Assembly (NCBI GenBank): GCA_029531795.1
Contig: JAPEIS010000003.1
Location: 496,001-560,000, forward strand
Direction of reading: 5' to 3'
From: Sclerotinia nivalis
Lineage: Eukaryota; Ascomycota; Leotiomycetes; Helotiales; Sclerotiniaceae
Length of the DNA: 64,000 nucleotides
Shown here one piece after another: positions 58,503 to 64,000 of the stretch; within the stretch, counting starts at the first letter, position 1, and each line of letters starts with the position of its first letter. The notes below the pieces were generated by a model. The model did no database searches and was not told the DNA's origin. It was given only the letters and a program-made list of their open reading frames with translations. The translations under genes and the position numbers were made by a program.

Positions 58503-59550
58503 TTTGATGGCTGTTGATGGAAATAGATGTCTTTGGATCTGTTACTCAATTGATATTTGAATATTAGGAAGAAATCTTTGAAACTGTAATGGATTGAAAA
58601 TTATGGATAACTTTCTCTTTTGAAAAAGACATCTGGAAGTACTAATAAGAGTACATAGACTTCTTTCAAATCGTTGTTAGGTTCAATATGGCAAGTACGA
58701 TTGTGGGGAAGGAATCGTAGCTCCAATAACAAGACAACCCTCTTCACACCCACAACTATGATCCTTTTATCGTGTATTCATTAGTAGAGTAGACTTCGGA
58801 AAATTATCCGACCCCTTTTAATTTTACCCACAAGAGAAGACGAGGAATTAACCGTTGGACACTAAGCAGGCAGCTCAAGGTAGCATACTCAATGCAAAGA
58901 CAATTCGTACTCGCGAACAAATCATGTATCTATCTCATAGCATCACACTGACCCATGGTTGCCTGCCTACATTTCGAAAAAGAATATCTCCATTTACTTA
59001 TAATATTGGATGCAACGAGATCAACTTCCTCATCTCGACATTTATATTTATGAATCTCGCTTGTGATTGAACTTCAATCTTCAAATGACGTAATTAAGCT
59101 TAGCGATAGTTTCTCCACCCCGAATAAGTCCAACATGGGATTTACATCGAAGGAAGGTCTCTACCGTCCAGTAAAACAACAACCTTAGCGGAAACTTTAC
59201 GGTCTATGATGATGAGAAGTAACGGAAAGAGCCATAGTATTTCGCTACATATCGGGAGGTTTCGATAATTATCGCGGAAGATGTTCGTACCGATGACTTA
59301 TATTCAGCAGAACTAGTGGCATGTGTTCTCCCCTTATCTTTGGATAAACCCAGCTTTATGTCTTGAAACAAATAGCGATGCTATTTATCTTGAGTGTTTG
59401 ATTTGCGATTTGAATCAAGTCTTCTTTTTAGTCATGTGATCATGTATCTCATGTGGTCACGGTTTCACTGAGTGGGTTCCAAAATGGACTCAAGACAGCT
59501 TGTCTTGAGGCTAGAACCTTAGCCCGTACCTTAACTTTAAATTTACGGCC
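58503..59550. other. Intergenic gap
   Basis: About 1 kb upstream of the F-box gene with no recognisable coding sequence. The F-box promoter lies at its left end. Confidence 0.35.
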
Positions 59551-60271
59551 AGTGGAAACCAAATTCTATGGTGGCCCTCAAGAAGGATGGTTGCGAGATC
59601 TTTGGGATCATTACCTTTACTCCAAGCTCTGATAATGTCGAGACTCCCATTTTTTGACCATCAGTCGCGAGCCATCACGGTTTCAGCCATCCTTGCTACC
59701 AAACTTGAAGAAACTTACTCTGACAGATGTTCCCACCCAAACCAGGAATCGTCAAAAAGTCGATACGATTCTCTTATTTCTGCAAGAATGTGCCGAGAAA
59801 GGAGAAATAGCAAGACTAAAAGCATCTCAAGAGTTCTCGGCTAAGAAACTTTCGGTTTCAAACGATCTCAACAGAATTCAGAAAATGATATTTGAGATTA
59901 GTCCACATATTGAGCCGGATTTGCCATCTTCGTTCGGTCGAAGCCCAAGTTGAACGCTGAAAAGACAACCGTCTACCCAAGGTGAAAGTTGTGAGAACTT
60001 CATGACGGCTAGCGAGAGTGGTGAGGGTGATGGTGGAATATCAATCAGTGGAGGAAGAATGAAAATTAGGTACGGGAGACCCAGTAATGACCTAGTTTCG
60101 GATGGGATGAGAACTGTATATGCTACTGGTGAGGGAAAGATAGCAGCGGAGGCACGAATATGGTGTTTGATGCACGAGATCGGGGACTGGAGGAGAGAAA
60201 TAAAAGAAGCATATAAGCTGGCTATGGAGGCGCAGAAGCCGATCGAAGCTACATCACTGCTAGGGTACTAG
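59551..60271 (+). pseudogene. Decayed 3' part of a leucine-rich fungal protein gene
   Basis: Blocks from an uncharacterised fungal family survive in two frames: FGIITFTPSSDNVETPIF near 59595-59660, then SRFQPSLLPNLKKLTLTDVP and FLQECAEKGEIARLKASQEF, and finally DGGISISGGRMKIRYGRPSN to a stop at 60271. The second and third share a frame but are split by a TGA at 59951-59953; the first lies in a different frame that ends in TGA near 59650. The 5' two-thirds of the usual gene is not found upstream. This looks like a truncated, non-functional remnant. Confidence 0.65.
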
Positions 60272-61860
60272 AGAGGCGAAGTGGGTTTTGTGAGGAGTAA
60301 GATGTGATTGAGTTTCTATTCCGTTTCTTCAGTAGCCTGTTGCTTTTCTCTATCTTGTCATTGGATTAGATCTATCTTGAAGGGTTTAGGCTTAGTTGCG
60401 ATGCATACTATGTAGCCATCAAAGGCCCGGCGTCTGCATATACCAAAACATCACCTTCCAAATCGAACTTTAAATCAAATTCGGTATTTTGAAGAAAACG
60501 ACATTAATTTGTGCTTCTATTACTTGAAGACACAACAAATTATACCATTTTAAAATGTAGCATAACCTTACATGAAACTTCACGAAGTTGTTGATCTCTA
60601 TATAGGGTTAAAAATATGAATAAAGTGTGAGGGTGCACGGACTTCATTGTAGAGATATAGGGTTTAGGTTTAGGTAATGATATTATTCTTCACGCTCTCA
60701 ATATCATTAAGATTATGTCTATGATATCTGCATCAATTTAATTGTTCTCATCTGGTATTTAACATTGGGGGGGGGTAACATATCAAAGATTTTTATAAGG
60801 GGATGCCCGGCTTATACAGGGCGTTATTTTAGTAAGTGGTTTATGCGTGGCTGTGGGAACTAAAATGAAGATTGGTATAAATACAGACGCTGAGATCTTT
60901 TCCTCCAGTCTTTTTTTTTTCCTTTTTAGCTACATCGTGGTCTATAGTTTCTATTTATTGACTGTCTATTCATGTATTCTGAATTTCGCCAGATCTTGTT
61001 CGGGATAACTATTGTCATAAATAAACACCACTATCTTATAAACTACCTCATAGCACTACCTCCACTTGTACAATCATCTACTCTAATTTTGGTGTCGAAT
61101 TTGGATATTGAGGAACTCGAACTTTTTATATTAGATCTAGATATTGATCTATTCAGAGTTTGTGGACTTTAGTTGGACATTCGTCATTTCAGGTTTCGAT
61201 CTGAGTTAGACATTGAGATACTCCAAGTTGCTGAATTTAATTTAGACTTTGATGCCTTCGAAGTTCCTTAGTATATTTGAAAATTAAGATAATTAAGGGT
61301 TCTGGGTCTGGCTTAGTTATTCATCATTTCATAATTTTTCAATCTGAATTAGACATTGAGAGGCTCAAAGTTTCTGATTTGAATTTAGATTTTCATCAAG
61401 CCCATTTAATTGAAACAAAAGGTTCTGAATAACTTAGATATTGACCCGCTCAATATCCCTCAACCAGATAGACATTGTGTCACGGAGAACCACGTGATTC
61501 CTAATAGCCTGCCGGCTACCATACATTCACTTCTCCACTGGTTTAAGGGCTCTTCTAGATCTTGTCGATCCTTACGATTGACTAGAAGATACTGATATAC
61601 TACTACTCAAAACTTGGCCTAATCAAGGCAATCCTCGGCTAGATAACTACCAATTTAGTCTATATATACCACCCTTGATTCATATGATCGAGGGCAAGTC
61701 ATTCAATTCTACTTTACTCTACCAATCACGTATACCACCTCTTCCCCGATCCCTGAAAGTGCTCTGTAATCATACTATCCCGTGATACATTGATAAGTAT
61801 ATTTATATTTATGTCAAAAAAAAGAATTCAAGTTGTCTTAAGTTAGTATTCAAGGATTTG
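60272..61860. other. AT-rich intergenic stretch with tandem repeats
   Basis: About 1.6 kb without a gene. It contains a 9-nt G-run near 60768-60776, a TTTAGG-type triplet near 60658-60680, and the diverged tandem repeats at about 61080-61420. Confidence 0.4.
61080..61420 (+). repeat. Diverged tandem repeats of about 110-140 bp
   Basis: Three related segments follow each other. The clearest pair is near 61182-61270 (TCATTTCAGGTTTCGATCTGAGTTAGACATTGAGA) and near 61321-61405 (TCATTTCATAATTTTTCAATCTGAATTAGACATTGAGA), about 139 bp apart; a weaker third match (GGATATTGAGGAACTCGAAC) begins near 61100. Each unit is followed by a GAATTTA-GATTT-like tail. The third has drifted most. Confidence 0.6.
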
Positions 61861-61867
61861 AAGATAG

Positions 61868-62380
61868 ACCACCCCATTTCGATAATTGAGCACCATAAAT
61901 CATTGCAGGATCAAGAGCATCTATTGATCTTGAAGCGGAAAAGGGAGTATGAGACTAAAGAGATAGCTAAAGCGCTAGTAAAGAGCTACCTGAAGAGCCA
62001 CCAAAAAACAGCATAAGTTCAGAGAATGAAGGAATCAGCTCCCAAAAGAATGAATATTGCGAATAAACCACTATCTCGGTATCTCATATTTAAGAGAGAG
62101 CTTGAAAGCATATTTGTCAAGGATTGACGAAAAATAAAGAGAGACTTCAACGCCTTTCACGTGGTACTCCTCACCGCCGCTACTGGATGGCTTACGAACA
62201 TGCATTTGCTTGGAATGATACGACTACTGAGTAAAAGCTTGCAAAGTTGGAGAGAGCTGAAATTCAAGGATCTCAATAAGTCATGGAACATTGCAAATTT
62301 GCAATTTGTGATCGGATTCGCGGGATGTTGTGCTTGTATAATAACGACGAAGGGTTATATTAAGCCTCTCTGATGGAGAG
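61868..62380 (+). pseudogene. Stop-riddled ORF relic, unidentified
   Basis: Protein-like sequence runs through two frames. The first includes LKRKREYETKEIAKALVKSY and is cut by TAA at 62014 and TGA at 62125; the second, beginning near 62130, has RGTPHRRYWMAYEHAFAWND and is cut by TAA at 62232, 62277 and 62361. Four of the five stops could be CAA changed to TAA. I cannot name the family; a transposon-derived or lineage-specific gene is equally possible. Confidence 0.4.
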
Positions 62381-62557
62381 CCATGGCGCAAAATGTTCAT
62401 AAACATATATTTGGTCTGGTATGAAAAGCTCAGATGTCATAGTCTAATTAATCGTGGGATCATTGATGGGTTGGTACCACAACTTCATGAGACTTGGAAG
62501 GTGCAATAATCCCAGAATTTGTTCTCACTCGACGCTAAACCATCATCTGGGAGTGGT

Positions 62558-63043
62558 ATGGGAACTTGGTCATGTGCTGGAGTCAAGGCCTTGGACGTCG
62601 CATTTGCTGAGCCGTCTACAAACAATGGGATTCAACAGCGAGTGAATAATTTGTTGCTCCGGCCAACCGCCCTATTCAAAAGAAAATTGGCGGAGATGTG
62701 TACGGGGGATATACCAGGTCCACCTAAGAACGCACGGAAGGATGATTTATCGGGCAATGATTTGCGACAACATCCATCTGTAATTGTTCCAGATCATCCG
62801 GTCTCTTCTTCGGTAGACCCTGTCCTGGCACCATATAATGAGCCATCAGATGTTGAGCTTGAAGAGCTTCAGCTAGCCATTGCACTTTCTCTTCAGCCAT
62901 CTAATCGAGGAGGTTCAAGTAAAAGGATGTCAGACCCTTCTCCCTTCGAAGAGGCTTTCTTTGCACCAGATGCCGAATCATCGGATAATGAAGGTGAGCA
63001 AATGAAGATGGCTATGGCATTATCACTCGAGCCAGCTAATTAG
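62558..63043 (+). CDS. Protein with two ubiquitin-interacting motifs (tentative)
   Basis: The ORF encodes two sequences that fit the UIM consensus (acidic run, then xxAxxxSL): ELEELQLAIALSLQPS and EGEQMKMAMALSLEPA. UIMs bind mono- or poly-ubiquitin in endocytic, proteasomal and repair adaptors. The first ATG in frame is at 62558; the upstream frame carries a TAA at 62507-62509. The ORF ends in TAG directly after the second UIM, and the next frame (63054-63491) starts 10 bp later. It may be a fragment of a larger gene. No recognised domain surrounds the UIMs. Confidence 0.5.
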   Translation: MGTWSCAGVKALDVAFAEPSTNNGIQQRVNNLLLRPTALFKRKLAEMCTGDIPGPPKNARKDDLSGNDLRQHPSVIVPDHPVSSSVDPVLAPYNEPSDVELEELQLAIALSLQPSNRGGSSKRMSDPSPFEEAFFAPDAESSDNEGEQMKMAMALSLEPAN

Positions 63044-63053
63044 AAGGCTCCAA

Positions 63054-63491
63054 ATGAAAGTCCAAAAAAGAACAAGCTTCGCCATCTACAATGTCCCATG
63101 CCCATTCGAAGAACTTCGGTCTCCACACGCAAAGATAGATGCAATTTCAATCCATATCAATCTCTATACTAGCAAATTAGAATCTATGTTCATAGGTAAA
63201 GCCCTGCCGTTTGAAGAGGATACATATCGAGGGTTTGCCAAATACATAATCTTACCGAAGAACTTTTCGAAGATGAGTTATAGCCAAAGTAGACAATCTA
63301 TCCTAGAGCTTATCAACAATGGAACTGGTTACGAGGACCCGTTCCACATTGAGCATACAGATGAAGGTGAGATGCATGCGTTTTTACGATTATTTGCAGG
63401 ATTCCCCAGTGTTGATGGCCACGAGATTCAACCGCGCTCACATGGAGTGGCACGGAATTGGTATTCCATAAATACGATGTATCTTACATAG
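63054..63491 (+). CDS. Hypothetical ORF downstream of the UIM ORF (tentative)
   Basis: 145 codons with no family that I recognise. It includes FEEDTYRGFAKYIILPKNFS and HTDEGEMHAFLRLFAGFP, which read like folded, coding sequence. It lies 10 bp after the UIM ORF but in another frame, so the two could be parts of one gene linked by an unseen intron or separated by a frameshift. Confidence 0.35.
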   Translation: MKVQKRTSFAIYNVPCPFEELRSPHAKIDAISIHINLYTSKLESMFIGKALPFEEDTYRGFAKYIILPKNFSKMSYSQSRQSILELINNGTGYEDPFHIEHTDEGEMHAFLRLFAGFPSVDGHEIQPRSHGVARNWYSINTMYLT

Positions 63492-64000
63492 AGTTGAAAG
63501 ATTATCTATAATCTATAGTACATGAGTTTCCAGCAATCTTTCTAATCACGAAAATATATTGGAATACATGAAGTACTGAGCAGAACACTGGATCATTGAA
63601 TCAAGGACTACTAAGCAAGTTGAGTGGATTTCTATGATAGACGTAGGATTAGAGTATTTTCCTTTTGGTTCCACAGGAAATACGGCTCACAAAGTAGATA
63701 TAATCCCAAGATCTGTGACTAATGGCCACTCCGACGACAAGTGGATGATAGGCGTCTTAATTTAGGGCATCTAGGACTTTATCTGACTAAGCTAGGTCTA
63801 ACAAAAGTATCTAAAACGCTGCCATATCTCATCCAGATTCCAACAAATGAGAAGGCGACAATACGGGAATGTTAGAACAATGAAATGTGAGCTGTTCCAC
63901 ATCTAGTACTCTAGTATCGTGGTTGTTTGGAACTTTTGAGATGTATAAACAAAGCTGTAAGCGAGAAAATTCTTCTTGGTAGCTCTAAATTTGGCTTTGT
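63492..64000. other. Right-hand end of the window without a gene
   Basis: About 500 bp with no recognisable coding content or repeats. Confidence 0.35.

Noticed and set aside
60658..60680. TTTAGG-like triplet suggesting interstitial telomere repeats
   Set aside because: Only about three degenerate units; too short to distinguish from chance.

Overview
The window looks like nuclear DNA of a filamentous ascomycete (Pezizomycotina). Genes lie on both strands with short GT-AG introns, mostly 46-81 nt, and the recognisable proteins are a fungal housekeeping set mixed with fungus-specific families (HET domain, DUF4470, GH125, PAS-type hybrid histidine kinase). Base composition and gene content fit a Leotiomycete of the Botrytis/Sclerotinia kind, but that placement is inference. 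No rRNA, convincing tRNA, CRISPR array or intact transposon was seen.

Left part (1-32.3 kb), mainly conserved genes: SUV3 mitochondrial RNA helicase (3' end off the window) divergent from a VAMP7-type R-SNARE; an unrecognised Ser/Thr/Pro-rich protein; a 4.5-kb gene-poor interval; CCA-adding enzyme divergent from TRAPPIII subunit Trs85; a divergent J-domain protein; TTI2; a decayed HET-domain gene (about 22.0-24.1 kb, possibly with upstream exons to 25.4 kb); a secreted GH125 mannosidase; and the pair POL32/CDC27-type DNA polymerase delta subunit and RAD18, head to head across 119 bp that holds an MCB-like ACGCGT site.

Middle (32.3-47.6 kb): a 2.7-kb gene-poor interval, CHM7-like ESCRT-III protein divergent from FIG4 lipid phosphatase, another 3-kb gene-poor interval, then a four-exon hybrid histidine kinase. 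The two intervals at 14.5 and 41.1 kb carry opposite-facing diverged copies of the same roughly 0.35-kb repeat, which differ by many transitions and two indels.

Right part (47.6-64 kb) looks like an accessory region. It holds a decayed copy of a large uncharacterised fungal protein family, a TPR-DUF4470 protein, an F-box protein, the decayed 3' end of another fungal family, diverged tandem repeats, a stop-riddled ORF relic and an ORF with two ubiquitin-interacting motifs. Nonsense codons in the decayed genes can nearly all be derived by C-to-T (or G-to-A) change, often CpA to TpA, as expected from repeat-induced point mutation (RIP) or its after-effects. That cause is an inference.

Several of the conserved genes share themes: membrane traffic and endolysosome/vacuole (VAMP7, Trs85, FIG4, CHM7), genome maintenance (RAD18, Pol delta subunit, TTI2) and mitochondrial or tRNA RNA processing (SUV3, CCA1). 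Only the head-to-head arrangements, above all RAD18 with the Pol delta subunit, suggest shared regulation. Exon borders were read by eye from splice signals and frame, so each carries some uncertainty.
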